This document shows, one piece after another, positions 26,556 through 36,500 of a DNA stretch of 64,000 nucleotides. The stretch is from Paenibacillus_G sp049942825 (GTDB lineage: Bacteria; Bacillota; Bacilli; Paenibacillales; NBRC-103111). Made by a program: the position numbers and the translations under genes. Positions within the stretch are counted from its first letter, which is position 1. Every line of letters starts with the position of its first letter. The stretch spans positions 2,170,001-2,234,000 of the forward strand of contig NZ_CP187970.1 in NCBI RefSeq assembly GCF_049942825.1, written 5' to 3'. Under the pieces are notes generated by a model, which saw only the letters and a program-made list of their open reading frames with translations, was not told the origin of the DNA and searched no databases.

Positions 26556-28661
26556 GTGGAGAATATCGCGAACGGCATATGGAAGCTGTGCTGGGGCCAG
26601 CCGGAGGAACATACGCCCGTAAACCTAAGGTCACATCCGATCCAGCGGGAGGCGCTGGAGAAGCTGGTCTGTGCAGGCCGGCCGCCGATTCCGGAAGAAA
26701 AGATTCGGGTGCAGGGCACGCGAAGAGGGGTACAGATTGAGCTGCCGCTGGAGAAGGAGGAGCAGATCTACGGCTTCGGTCTGCAGCTGCACCGGACCAA
26801 TCATACGGGCCGCAAAAAGGTCATCCGCGTGAACAGCGATCCCGTAGCCGATACCGGGGACAGCCATGCGCCGGTTCCCTTCTACGTATCGACAGCGGGC
26901 TACGGCGTGCTCGTGGATACATCCAGATACGCAGCCTTCTACTGCGGCACGAATCTCCCGAAGGGGGCGTCCGCGCACCGGAAGGACGAAGCCAAGGAGG
27001 TCGGTACCTCCGAGATCGAGCTGTACGGCTACCAGATGGCGCAGGGGGACCGGTCCGTAGTGGTCGATGTGCCGGCGGTTGAAGGCATCGACGTGTACTT
27101 CTTCGAAGGGCCGGACCTGCTGCACGCGGTCCAGCGGTATAACCTGTTCTCGGGCGGAGGCTGCCTGCCGCCGGCCTGGGGCCTCGGCGTCTGGTACCGC
27201 GCTTACAGTGCCGCGCGATCGGAGGATGTGATGCGCCTGGCCGAAGGGTTCCGGCAGGACGGGATGCCGGTTGACGTGTTCGGCTTCGAACCGGGCTGGC
27301 AGACCCGGGCCTACTCCTGCTCCTTCGTCTGGGACGAAGGCCGGTTTCAGGGGCACCGCGAGATGCTGGAGCGGCTCTATGGCATGAATTACAAAGTGAA
27401 TCTGTGGGAGCATCTCTTCGTGCATCCGACCTCCCCGATGTACCAAGAACTGCTGCCGCACTCGGGGAGCGAAGAGGTGTGGGAAGGGCTTGTGCCCGAC
27501 CTCGCGGTCAAGGAAGCCAAAGACGTCTTCTCTGCTTACCATCTCCGGGAGTTCGTGGAGCAGGGCATCGCCGGCTTCAAGCTGGACGAATGCGACAGCT
27601 CGGACTATGTGCATTCCAACTGGTCCTTTCCCGATACCGCGGCATTCCCGTCGGGCATGGACGGGGAGCAGATGCACAACCAGCTCGGTACCCTGTACCA
27701 GTCGGCGATCGCGGCTCCCTTCGAAGCAGCGGGCAAACGGACCTTCTCGCAGGTAAGGGCTTCCGGCGCCCTCGCAGCGCCGCAGCCGTTCGTGCTCTAC
27801 AGCGATCTTTACAATCATAAGGTGTTCATCCGGGGCGTCGTGAACTGCGGCTTCTCCGGCCTGCTCTGGTCGCCGGAAGTCCGGCAGGCCGAATCGGCCG
27901 AGGACCTCATCCGGCGCATTCAGACGGTGGTGTTCTCGCCGCTGGCGCTGCTGAACTGCTGGCGCATTCCGAATCCGCCGTGGATGCAGACGGACCGCGA
28001 TAAGAATGTGCGAGGCGAATTTTTCGACGATTACGGGAAAGTCAGGGACCTGTGCCGAAGCCTCTTCGAGCTGCGGATGTCGCTGATCCCGTACTTGTAC
28101 ACGAGCTTCGCCAAATATCACTTCGAAGGACTGCCTCCGTTCCGTGCGCTGGTGATGGACTATCCGGACGACCCGAAGACGTACGGCATCGACGACGCCT
28201 ATATGATGGGGGACTCCATCCTCGTGGCTCCGCTGGTAACAGGAACCTCCAGCCGCGAGGTATACCTGCCAAGGGGGCGGTGGAGGGATTTCTGGACGGG
28301 CGAGGGGTACGACGGCGGACGCACTTACCTCGTGCGGCCGAAGCTGGAGCACATTCCGGTGTTCGTCAAGGACAATACGCTGCTGCCGCTTGCTGTACCG
28401 CAGACCAGCGTGCCGGAGGATGCCTCCTTCGAGCTCCGCATCAGGGTGTACGGCGACCGGCCCGGAGAGTTCCTCTTGTATGAGGACGATGGCAGTACCT
28501 TCGCCTACCGGGACGGCTCGTACAACTGGGTGAAGCTGACCTGGAACGCCGAGACGGCCGGAGAGATCACGCGGCAGGGCGGTTACGCGGGAAGGCAGTA
28601 TGGAATCATCGGCTGGGAGCAGGTTCAAGAGCCTTACCCGGCGATCGACGGGGATCAATAG
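26556..28661 (+). CDS. GH31-family alpha-glycosidase
   Basis: A 701-residue cytoplasmic enzyme (719 if ATG 26502 is used). I prefer GTG 26556: homology-like sequence begins there (VENIANGIWKLCWGQPEEHT), a GAGG lies upstream, and the TATAAT at 26486 would put the transcript start almost on ATG 26502. Domains: an N-terminal beta-sandwich (to about 210), a (beta/alpha)8 barrel with the nucleophile Asp about 344 in GIAGFKLDECDSSDY, and C-terminal beta domains (YLPRGRWRDFWTG, LYEDDGSTFAYRDGSY). The barrel motif differs from classic alpha-glucosidases and recalls the less-studied GH31 branch with altered specificity; alpha-xylosidase, alpha-galactosidase or alpha-glucosidase activity is possible. 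It lies 18 bases before a GH88 gene. Confidence 0.8.
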   Translation: MENIANGIWKLCWGQPEEHTPVNLRSHPIQREALEKLVCAGRPPIPEEKIRVQGTRRGVQIELPLEKEEQIYGFGLQLHRTNHTGRKKVIRVNSDPVADTGDSHAPVPFYVSTAGYGVLVDTSRYAAFYCGTNLPKGASAHRKDEAKEVGTSEIELYGYQMAQGDRSVVVDVPAVEGIDVYFFEGPDLLHAVQRYNLFSGGGCLPPAWGLGVWYRAYSAARSEDVMRLAEGFRQDGMPVDVFGFEPGWQTRAYSCSFVWDEGRFQGHREMLERLYGMNYKVNLWEHLFVHPTSPMYQELLPHSGSEEVWEGLVPDLAVKEAKDVFSAYHLREFVEQGIAGFKLDECDSSDYVHSNWSFPDTAAFPSGMDGEQMHNQLGTLYQSAIAAPFEAAGKRTFSQVRASGALAAPQPFVLYSDLYNHKVFIRGVVNCGFSGLLWSPEVRQAESAEDLIRRIQTVVFSPLALLNCWRIPNPPWMQTDRDKNVRGEFFDDYGKVRDLCRSLFELRMSLIPYLYTSFAKYHFEGLPPFRALVMDYPDDPKTYGIDDAYMMGDSILVAPLVTGTSSREVYLPRGRWRDFWTGEGYDGGRTYLVRPKLEHIPVFVKDNTLLPLAVPQTSVPEDASFELRIRVYGDRPGEFLLYEDDGSTFAYRDGSYNWVKLTWNAETAGEITRQGGYAGRQYGIIGWEQVQEPYPAIDGDQ

Positions 28662-28679
28662 AGAGGGGTTTAAAGAGAA

Positions 28680-29864
28680 ATGACGACGGAAATCAAGGAC
28701 AGCGGCACAGTGGAAGCGGCGGACGGTCATGGCTTGGGCAGAGCCTATTTCGAAAGGGCGGCAGGCTTCGTGCTGGAGGTCATCGAGCGCAATCTGCCCG
28801 TATTCCGAGACACGTATCCGGCTCCGGCGAGCGAAGGGAACGTCTATCCCGGGATCGGCAACATCGAATGGACGTCGAGCTTCTGGACGGGCATGCTCTG
28901 GCTCGCGTACGACCTGACCGGCGAAGCGAAGTACCGGGAAGCGGCGGAATACCAGCTGGCGAGCTATAAGCAGCGGATCGAGGAGCAGATCGAGACCGAG
29001 ACGCATGACCTCGGCTTTCTGTACTCCCTCTCGGCGGTTGCCGAGTACCGCTTGACGGGCAATGAGACGGCAAAGGGGACGGCGCTCCAAGCGGCGGACC
29101 TGCTTGCGGCACGTTATTTTCCCAAAGCGGGTATCATTCAGGCTTGGGGCGACCTGAGCGACCCCGAGCAGTGCGGGCGCATGATCATCGACTGCTTGAT
29201 GAATCTGCCTCTGCTCTACTGGGCGTCCGAGGTAACGGGCGAGACACGCTATGCCGAATATGCGAAGACGCATGTGGCCCAGGCGGCGAAGTATCTCGTC
29301 CGTCCGGACGACACCTCCTACCATACGTACTATATGGACGTGGAGACCGGGGCGCCGAAGTACGGCAATACGCATCAGGGCTACGCCGACGATTCCTGCT
29401 GGGCCCGCGGCCAGGCGTGGGGGATGTACGGCTTCCTGCTGAGCTATCTCTATACCGGAGACAAGTCACTCGTTGGTTTGTCGAAGCGGCTGACGGACTA
29501 TTTTCTCACCCGCCTTCCGGAGGACGGCGTAGTGTACTGGGATTTGGTCTTCACGGAAGGCACGGAGCAGGAGAAGGACAGCTCGGCCTCGGCGATTGCC
29601 GTGTGCGGCATGCTGGAGCTGACGAAGCACCTGCCGCTTGGCGATCCGGATAAGCGGAGATACGAGGACCTGGCGCTGGAGCTGCTTGCGGCGCTCGGAC
29701 GCCGTTACACGACAGCGGACCTGCCCGGCTCGAACGGTGTGCTGAAGCATGCGGTCTATAACAAGCCCCGCGGCATGGGCATCGACGAGTGCAATCTATG
29801 GGGCGATTATTACTACTTCGAGGCGCTGGTCCGTGTGCTTAAGAACTGGAAGCCCTACTGGTAA
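28680..29864 (+). CDS. GH88 unsaturated glucuronyl hydrolase
   Basis: A 394-residue cytoplasmic alpha/alpha-barrel enzyme. Asp 110 (ETHDLGFLYS) and Asp 171 (GRMIIDCLMNLPLLYW) match the catalytic pair of UGL, and the region NTHQGYADDSCWARGQAWGM is typical of the family. It removes the unsaturated uronic acid from lyase products. ATG 28680 follows GAGAGGGG. It is co-transcribed with GH31, so the two probably act in turn on one imported oligosaccharide. This copy is closer to chondroitin/heparin-type UGLs than the 24605 paralogue, judging by the motif spacing. Confidence 0.87.
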   Translation: MTTEIKDSGTVEAADGHGLGRAYFERAAGFVLEVIERNLPVFRDTYPAPASEGNVYPGIGNIEWTSSFWTGMLWLAYDLTGEAKYREAAEYQLASYKQRIEEQIETETHDLGFLYSLSAVAEYRLTGNETAKGTALQAADLLAARYFPKAGIIQAWGDLSDPEQCGRMIIDCLMNLPLLYWASEVTGETRYAEYAKTHVAQAAKYLVRPDDTSYHTYYMDVETGAPKYGNTHQGYADDSCWARGQAWGMYGFLLSYLYTGDKSLVGLSKRLTDYFLTRLPEDGVVYWDLVFTEGTEQEKDSSASAIAVCGMLELTKHLPLGDPDKRRYEDLALELLAALGRRYTTADLPGSNGVLKHAVYNKPRGMGIDECNLWGDYYYFEALVRVLKNWKPYW

Positions 29865-29934
29865 GCCACCGATATAGCTCCCTTCCTGCGATGATGCAGA
29901 CTTGCTGTCCGGATTCCATAAGCAAGCCGTGAAC

Positions 29935-29960
29935 GTCCCTGCAGCACCTCGTGCAGGGAC
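29935..29960 (+). terminator. Hairpin after GH88 gene, probable terminator
   Basis: GTCCCTGCA (29935-29943) pairs with TGCAGGGAC (29952-29960), followed by a T-rich but broken tail. Confidence 0.6.
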
Positions 29961-30093
29961 TTCCCTTATTGTCACAAGAACGAAGCCGGCAGTCCAGCGC
30001 TGGAATTCGCTGGAATCCGCCCGAATCGGTAGGTAAGTCCTCCGGAACCTGTTATGATAATACAAATGACGTTCAAATCAAGGAGCGGAGCCC

Positions 30094-31884
30094 GTGTACA
30101 GGTCGACTTTCTCTCGTCTGCGCAAAAGCATTTTCGCCAAATTCACCTTGTCCTTCATTCTCGTGGGCCTGGTTCCCCTGCTAGCCCTGAGCTATCTGTC
30201 GCTCAGCACCTTCAGCGGCTACATGGAACGGTACACGGTCAACAACTATGAACAAATGCTCTTGTTCGCCGGCCGGAATGTCGACGACATGTACGCCAAG
30301 TACAATAATATCTCCAAGGTGATGTATTCGTATGGGGTTGAGGGCAAGTACGGGCATCTCGGCGAAGCGATCTCCGCACAGAAGAAGGCGGGGGATTACC
30401 GGCTGGCCGCTACGGTGGACGACTTCCTGCGGACGGTGCTGTATACGGACAGCCACCTGCAGAACATCTTCTTCGTGTTCCCGGACGGGACGTTCCAGCG
30501 GTTGACCAAGGAGAACAAGACGATGAACATCCGTGTGCCGTTCCCTGCTCCGGCCTGGAAGGAGGAACTGACGCGCAACAGCAGGAATATGGCCTTCTTC
30601 CCTTCCCACGGGCAGCCGTATCATGGCGGAACGAACCCGCCGGTCATGACCTTCGCCCGGAATCTCCTCGACATCTCCATGGCCGGACTGCAGGAGCATA
30701 TTGTCGGGACGCTCTATATGGATGTGGGCATGGGGGCATTCGACGAGATCTTCAGGCAGATGGCGCTGAATCCGAAGGATACGGTGTATGTTCTGGACGG
30801 CAGCGGGAACGTGCTGTACAGCAATCGGGAGGAACGCATCGGAGAGGTCTATACGCCGGCCGAGTCCGAAGAGTACTTAAGGACGGAGCAGGAGATCGCG
30901 GGGAGCGGGTGGAAGGTGGTCGGGGAAGTCTACAAGGAAGAGATGTTCCGGACCCTCACCCAGATGATGAACACCGTCGTTGTCGTGATTCTTCTGTGTG
31001 CCGTGTCGCTGCTCATTGTGGCCGTCCTGTTCTCCAGGCGCTTCTCGGGACCGATCCGCAGCATCACCAGGGAGATGTCCAAGGTGGAGTCGGGCAACTT
31101 CGATACCCGGGTGACCGTGAGAACGGACGATGAAATCGGCCTGCTCGGCCACGGCTTCAACAAGATGGTCGTCCGGCTGCAGAGCTATATTGACGAAGTG
31201 TACGTCGCGCAGATCAAGCAGAAGCAGGCGGAGCTCGGTGCGCTGAAGAGCCAGATCCGGCCGCATTACCTCTACAATACCCTGGAAGTGATCCGGATGA
31301 GCGCGGTGGCAAGCGACGACCACGAGGTCGGCGATATGATCCTGTCGCTCTCGCATCAGCTCAAGTATGTGCTTGATTACGGGGAAGAAAGCGTGACGCT
31401 GCAGGACGAAAAAAACAACATTGAGCAGTACTTCCGCCTGATGGTATACCGGTACGGCGAGCACCGGCTCTCGCTTGACTTCCGGTTCGACGCCGGCCTG
31501 CTGGGGGCAGCGGTCCCGAAGCTGTCCATTCAGCCCTTGGTCGAGAATGCCGTGTATCACGGCATAATGCCGAAGTCCGGGAAGGGGAGCATCCGGATTA
31601 CGGCGGAGCTGCTGCCCGGGGAGCTCCTCTGCATCACGGTGGACGACGATGGCGTCGGCATGACGGAGGAGACGCTGGAGAAGGTCCGGGACAGACTGGA
31701 GAGCGGGAATGCGGGCGACCCCGGGAGCATCGGTCTGAAGAACGTGCATGACCGCATTCAAGGCTTGTATGGGCCGGACTTCGGACTGAAGGTGAGCTCC
31801 AGCCGCCATATCGGGACGTCGGTGCGGATGACTTTTCCATACCAGAAGGAGGGGAGTACGGATGCTGAACGCCATACTGGCTGA
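30094..31884 (+). CDS. YesM-type sensor histidine kinase
   Basis: A 596-residue membrane kinase starting at GTG 30094 (AAGGAG upstream). TM1 is at about 15-38 and an extracellular Cache-like sensor at about 40-285. TM2 is at about 289-313 (MMNTVVVVILLCAVSLLIVA), followed by HAMP (about 315-367) and a His_kinase domain with the phospho-accepting His 391 in KSQIRPHYLYNTLE. The HATPase domain closes it (LVENAVYHGI; DDDGVGM; SIGLKNVHDRI). It overlaps the response regulator by 23 bases. It is the usual sensor for oligosaccharide utilisation clusters and sits between GH88 and the second lyase. Confidence 0.92.
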   Translation: MYRSTFSRLRKSIFAKFTLSFILVGLVPLLALSYLSLSTFSGYMERYTVNNYEQMLLFAGRNVDDMYAKYNNISKVMYSYGVEGKYGHLGEAISAQKKAGDYRLAATVDDFLRTVLYTDSHLQNIFFVFPDGTFQRLTKENKTMNIRVPFPAPAWKEELTRNSRNMAFFPSHGQPYHGGTNPPVMTFARNLLDISMAGLQEHIVGTLYMDVGMGAFDEIFRQMALNPKDTVYVLDGSGNVLYSNREERIGEVYTPAESEEYLRTEQEIAGSGWKVVGEVYKEEMFRTLTQMMNTVVVVILLCAVSLLIVAVLFSRRFSGPIRSITREMSKVESGNFDTRVTVRTDDEIGLLGHGFNKMVVRLQSYIDEVYVAQIKQKQAELGALKSQIRPHYLYNTLEVIRMSAVASDDHEVGDMILSLSHQLKYVLDYGEESVTLQDEKNNIEQYFRLMVYRYGEHRLSLDFRFDAGLLGAAVPKLSIQPLVENAVYHGIMPKSGKGSIRITAELLPGELLCITVDDDGVGMTEETLEKVRDRLESGNAGDPGSIGLKNVHDRIQGLYGPDFGLKVSSSRHIGTSVRMTFPYQKEGSTDAERHTG

Positions 31885-33451
31885 TGACGAGCCGATCATT
31901 ATCCGGGGGCTGAAGAAGCTGATTCCGTGGGAAGAGCTTGGTATTCGGATCATAGCGGAGGCCTGGACGGGACAGGGACTTATGGACCTCATGGAGCAGC
32001 GGCAGCCGGATCTTGTGATTACGGATATCAGCATGCCTGACGGTACCGGCATCGATGTCATCAAGTGGGCCGGTGATCGGAAGCTGCGGACCAAAGTAAT
32101 CTTCGTCAGCGCCTATCAGGATTTCGCCTATGCCAAGGATGCGATTGCTTACGGTGCGGTCGATTATCTGGTGAAGCCGATCGAGAAGGACGCCCTGCTC
32201 ACGGCGATCGGCAAAGCGGCTGCGCTGGTCCGGGAGCAGTCCGAGGAGATGAGCTCCAAGGGCAAGCTCGCGGTATACGAGCAGAAGGACCAGAAGTCCC
32301 AGCTCGAGGAGATCTTCGACCGGCTTGCCGAAGAGGAGATCCGGACGGAGGAGGCGGAACGCCGGCTCGGGATTCTGAAGGCGGACCTGCCGTTCCCATG
32401 CTATACGGTGATGACCCTGGAGCTTGAAGCGCACCAATCGGGAAGCTGGGAGGAGCATGAAAAGCGCCTGCTGCTGTTTGCCGTCACCAACCTGTGCGAG
32501 GAGCTTATGAAGGTGCAGGACGCAGGGGTGGTGCTGGGCAGGGCGGAAGGCTTGTGCCTGATCGTCAATCATGCCTCCGGCAGGGATATGTTCCAGCTCG
32601 CAGAGGAGATGGCCGGGAAGATCCGCGAGTATCTGAAGACGGGCGTCACCTTGGGCGTAGGCCGGCAGGCCGCCGGGCTCGGCGGGATCAGGGCTTCCTA
32701 TCTTGCTGCAGCGGAGGCTCTGCAGGCCAGTTATTTTGACGGTGCCGGCCGTGTCCATCCGTGGATGCCGCGGGAGGAGAAGAGCTCAACGCCTGCCGGG
32801 TGGCACGGGGAGCTGAAGGAGTCCGTCCTGCAGTCCCTGCTGGCCAAGGAGGAAGAGGGACTTCTGGAGATTCTCGGTGAGCTCTTCGAGAGGATCGCTC
32901 TGGAGGCCGGAGGCAGCAGGGAGGCTGCCGTGGCCAGCTGTTATACGCTGCTGTTCGAGCTGATGGAGGGGCTGCAGAAGGTGGGTGTTGCCGCTCCAGC
33001 TTCCGCCGGGGAACAGCAGGTGTGGCTGCGGACGATGCAGGGATACGACCGCTTCGATGAGGTGAAGCGGTTCGTTACGGCAGAGCTCCGCGCGGTCCTT
33101 TGCCGGCTTCAGGCCGGAAGCGGAGCGAAGGAAGCGCAGCAGATGAAGCTGGTGAAGGACTATATGGAGGGGAACTATAAGGAGAATATTACCCTCGAGA
33201 GCATCGCTTCCATGGTGTATATGAACCCTTACTACTTCAGCTCCTTCTTCAAAAAGCATACCGGACAAAATTTCAAGCAGTACCTGACGGAGATCCGGAT
33301 GAATCAGGCGGTCAAGCTGCTGCTGCAGACCGAGCTTATGATCTATGAGATCGCCGAAGCAGTAGGTTACAACAACGCGAGGCAGTTCAGCGACATGTTC
33401 AAAAAGCAGTTCGGCAAGCTGCCGCACGAGTATAAGAGCGGGAGGGCGTGA
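31862..33451 (+). CDS. YesN-type response regulator with AraC DNA-binding domain
   Basis: A 529-residue cytoplasmic activator. The receiver domain (1-120) has acidic residues DD at 8-9 and the phospho-acceptor Asp 55 in LVITDISMPDGTG; the conserved Lys is in DYLVKPIEK. A long linker (about 130-420) leads to two AraC helix-turn-helix motifs (about 427-526, ENITLESIASMVYMNPYYFS and IYEIAEAVGYNNARQFSDMF). The partner kinase is encoded immediately upstream. It likely activates the heparinase-like gene that follows and the GH31/GH88 unit before it. Confidence 0.92.
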   Translation: MLNAILADDEPIIIRGLKKLIPWEELGIRIIAEAWTGQGLMDLMEQRQPDLVITDISMPDGTGIDVIKWAGDRKLRTKVIFVSAYQDFAYAKDAIAYGAVDYLVKPIEKDALLTAIGKAAALVREQSEEMSSKGKLAVYEQKDQKSQLEEIFDRLAEEEIRTEEAERRLGILKADLPFPCYTVMTLELEAHQSGSWEEHEKRLLLFAVTNLCEELMKVQDAGVVLGRAEGLCLIVNHASGRDMFQLAEEMAGKIREYLKTGVTLGVGRQAAGLGGIRASYLAAAEALQASYFDGAGRVHPWMPREEKSSTPAGWHGELKESVLQSLLAKEEEGLLEILGELFERIALEAGGSREAAVASCYTLLFELMEGLQKVGVAAPASAGEQQVWLRTMQGYDRFDEVKRFVTAELRAVLCRLQAGSGAKEAQQMKLVKDYMEGNYKENITLESIASMVYMNPYYFSSFFKKHTGQNFKQYLTEIRMNQAVKLLLQTELMIYEIAEAVGYNNARQFSDMFKKQFGKLPHEYKSGRA

Positions 33452-33524
33452 TCAGCGCCTGTCCTGCTCTTTTTCTTTATGGTTTCGTTTTAAACAACTT
33501 GTTATATTTTGATGATTCCTTTTC

Positions 33525-33554
33525 GTTGGGGATTGTTGGGGATTGTTGGGGATT
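33525..33554 (+). repeat. Three perfect 10-bp tandem repeats upstream of second lyase
   Basis: GTTGGGGATT is repeated three times without error, 14 bases before the ATG chosen for the next gene. The unit is not a multiple of three, and the copies are G-rich enough to mimic ribosome sites. Confidence 0.9.
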
Positions 33555-33567
33555 AAAGAAATCTCCT

Positions 33568-36500
33568 ATGATCAATGTACCCATGTCGGATTGGAACGTG
33601 TACCATGGTGTTCATCTCAACTCTATTCAACTCAACGACGAGGAGGGGACGATCGAACCCATGATACGCATAACGGATCCCCGTGCCTGGAACGGGCTCA
33701 GCATTACGGAACAGGGAGAAGGCGCAGAAGGCCCCAGTGCCGCTATTGTGCCCGGAGCGGAAGCCGTATTCCAATATGAGCATCCGGAGGACTGGAGGGA
33801 CTGGGAGGCACTGGCGCTCGAACTCCGGCTGCCGCCGGAAGGCGCGACGGTGGAGCTGACGGTGAACGTTTACCCGCTGCACATCGGCCGGCCCGAATAT
33901 ATTCCGGTGACGACAGCCGTACTCGCCGTCACAGGGGGAGGCTGGACCCCGGTCGAAGCCGCCTTCGAGCGGTTCGACGCCATGCGGGCGGCGCCGGCCT
34001 TCTGGCGGCTGATCGCCAAGGTCGGCTTGACGGTGAGGTATACGGGCGGAGAACAAGCAGCGGACACCCTGCCGATCCGCCGTATCCGGCTCCAAGCCAA
34101 GGGAGGCCTGCGGCTGCATGCCGATCGCCGATCCGGATCCGCGGAGCCTGGTGAAACCGCGCGGTACGATCTCACCGTGAGCAACCAGTCGCAGGAGCCT
34201 CAAGCCGTCGTGCTCGGCACAGCAGCTTACGGGTACGAGTCCATGAAGACGGAGCTGGAGACGGGCATGCTGCTCTTGGGGCCGGGGGAGTCGGGCATCG
34301 TAAGCTTTGCGGCAGAGGTGCACGAAGGCATCGCGCCGGGCGGGTACGAGGAGCACCGCATCTTCGCCGTGCCGAACGGAGACTCCAGCCGGGCCCGGGA
34401 GCTGAAGCTGTACACGGTCAGGACGCTGCCCCATCCGTATATCATCCATACCGAAGCCGGCTGGACTAAGGTGCGCCGTAACCTGGAGAAGTACGAGTGG
34501 GCGCGGAGAGAGCTGGAGGCTTACGTCCGGCGGGCGGAGGAATGGGTGGTTCCCGGAGCCCGGGGAGCGGGCGGGCCGTATGCGTTCGAACTCGCGGAAC
34601 GGTTCAACCTGCATGCTGCGGCCGTGGCCTGGAAGCTGACCGGCCGAACCGCCTACCGGGATAAAGCCGCTCTGCTGCTGAAGCGGTTTGCCGATCCGCA
34701 GCATGGGTACCCGGCGACGGAGTCGCCGTATTTTCATATCTACGCGGCTGCCGAAGAGCTCGGGGTGCGCACGCCGAGGGGGCCGAAGGTATGCGGCGGG
34801 GGATTGATCCACGAAGGCGAGTTCATGCTGGATGCCGCCTCCTGCTACGACCTCCTGTATGACTCCGGCGCTTTCTCGGAGGGGGATCACCTCAGGATCG
34901 AGGCCGCGTTCCAATTGTATATCGAGAAGGCGGATTGGATGATCACCGACGGGGACACGAACAACATCCCTTCGGGCGGCATGGCCGGGGCGTTCCTCTG
35001 CGCGCTGGCCATCCAGGATATGTACTGGGTGCGGCGCTTTCTCGACGGACCGGGCGGCTTCAAGGATATGGTGGGCACGGGCATCATGGATGACGGCTGG
35101 TATTTTGAAGGGGCGAGCAACTATGTCATCCTCTTCGCAGATATGTTCACAAGGCTGGTGCAGGCCTGCGAGCCCTGGGGTCTCGGACTGAAGGATCTGC
35201 GGGTTCGGCCCTCGTACCGGAGTAATGCCATGCTGTCCCCTTGGACGGAGTCGGCGGATAAGCCGTTCCTCGGCATGTCCTTCGCGAAGCATGGGCCGGT
35301 TACCCGGAACTACCGAACCGTGAAGGATATTTGGGACGCGATGCTGCCTTTCATCGATCACCGCGGGATTCTCTTCGGAACGAACGATTCCACGGCGAAG
35401 GATACGATCCGGTGGTACGACCTTGCTTACCATGTATGGCGGGATCCGGCCTATGCCTCCGTGCTGCGGGAAGCCTACCGGCGTGATCTCGTGTACGGTG
35501 TGGGCGAGCTGCCGGAGCCGGCAGAGGTTCATGATGAAGCTTCGGCCTATGCCGACAATGTCGGTCTGGCTATCCTGCGGTCCCGTAAGGAAGGGGCGGG
35601 GCCGGAAGATCAGCTGGCGGCGGTGGTCAAATACGGCTCGCATGGGGGGTATCACGGACATTTTGACCGGACGGGACTGACGGCGCTAACGCGATATGGC
35701 AGGAATGCTTATGGTCCGCTGGCTTCTTGGTACGGATATGGATCGTTCATGTTCAAAATGTGGGTGCAGGCGTCCCTGTCCCACAATATGGTCGTGGTCG
35801 ATCAGCGCATGCAGGAGCCGGCAGCATCGAAACGGCTGCTGTTCCACAGCGGAGCCATGCTGCAGGCCTGCGCCGTGGAGACGACCGCGCGGTGGATGGA
35901 CCCGCCTTATGGCGGCCAGACGCCTTACCCGGAGACGTTCCCGCAGGAGAGAGGGTGGATAGAGGGGCGGGACATGCCAGTGCCCGCGATCCCAAGGGTA
36001 CAGGGAGATACCGGCGAGTACTCCGAGCCTGTGCTGCAGCGGAGGCTCGTAGCCGTGACGGACGATTATGTCCTCGTGGCCGATTACCTGCGGGGAGAAG
36101 AGGAGCATGTCTTCGACTCGCTGCACCATTATCAGGGCTTCGAGGGGCTTGAAGCGCCGCAGCTGCAGCATCTCAGGCACACCGGGCAGATGAACGAAGA
36201 TCCTTATGGAGCGGGTCAATTCGTAACAGATTGCGACTGGTACGGCTGCGGGGGCCCGGCCCTTATCCGATTCGCCCATGAGTACGATATACGGAGAGAT
36301 GACGCGGGCGGCCGGCATATCCTGTACAACGAAGAGGGACCGATGAAGCTGCACCTACGCTCCCTGTGGCCGCCTCGGCAGGAGATCATGACGGGATGGT
36401 ACCCGGAGGCCGATCAGGTGAACAAGCGGGTCGCCTACGAAGTATCAGGCGATGGGGAGGTTCTATCCGAGGGCCGCTTTGGGGCCTGGATTCTGGGCAA

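Noticed and set aside
26631..29375. 914-codon open frame on the minus strand
   Set aside because: It lies antisense to the well-supported GH31 and GH88 genes, has no family-like sequence, and results from high-GC codon bias.
33525..33554. Possible replication iterons
   Set aside because: Only three 10-bp copies, no replication initiator gene or AT-rich origin region nearby.
33553..35661. 702-codon open frame on the minus strand
   Set aside because: Shadow of the second lyase gene; composition rich in Arg/Pro/His with no motif or ribosome site.
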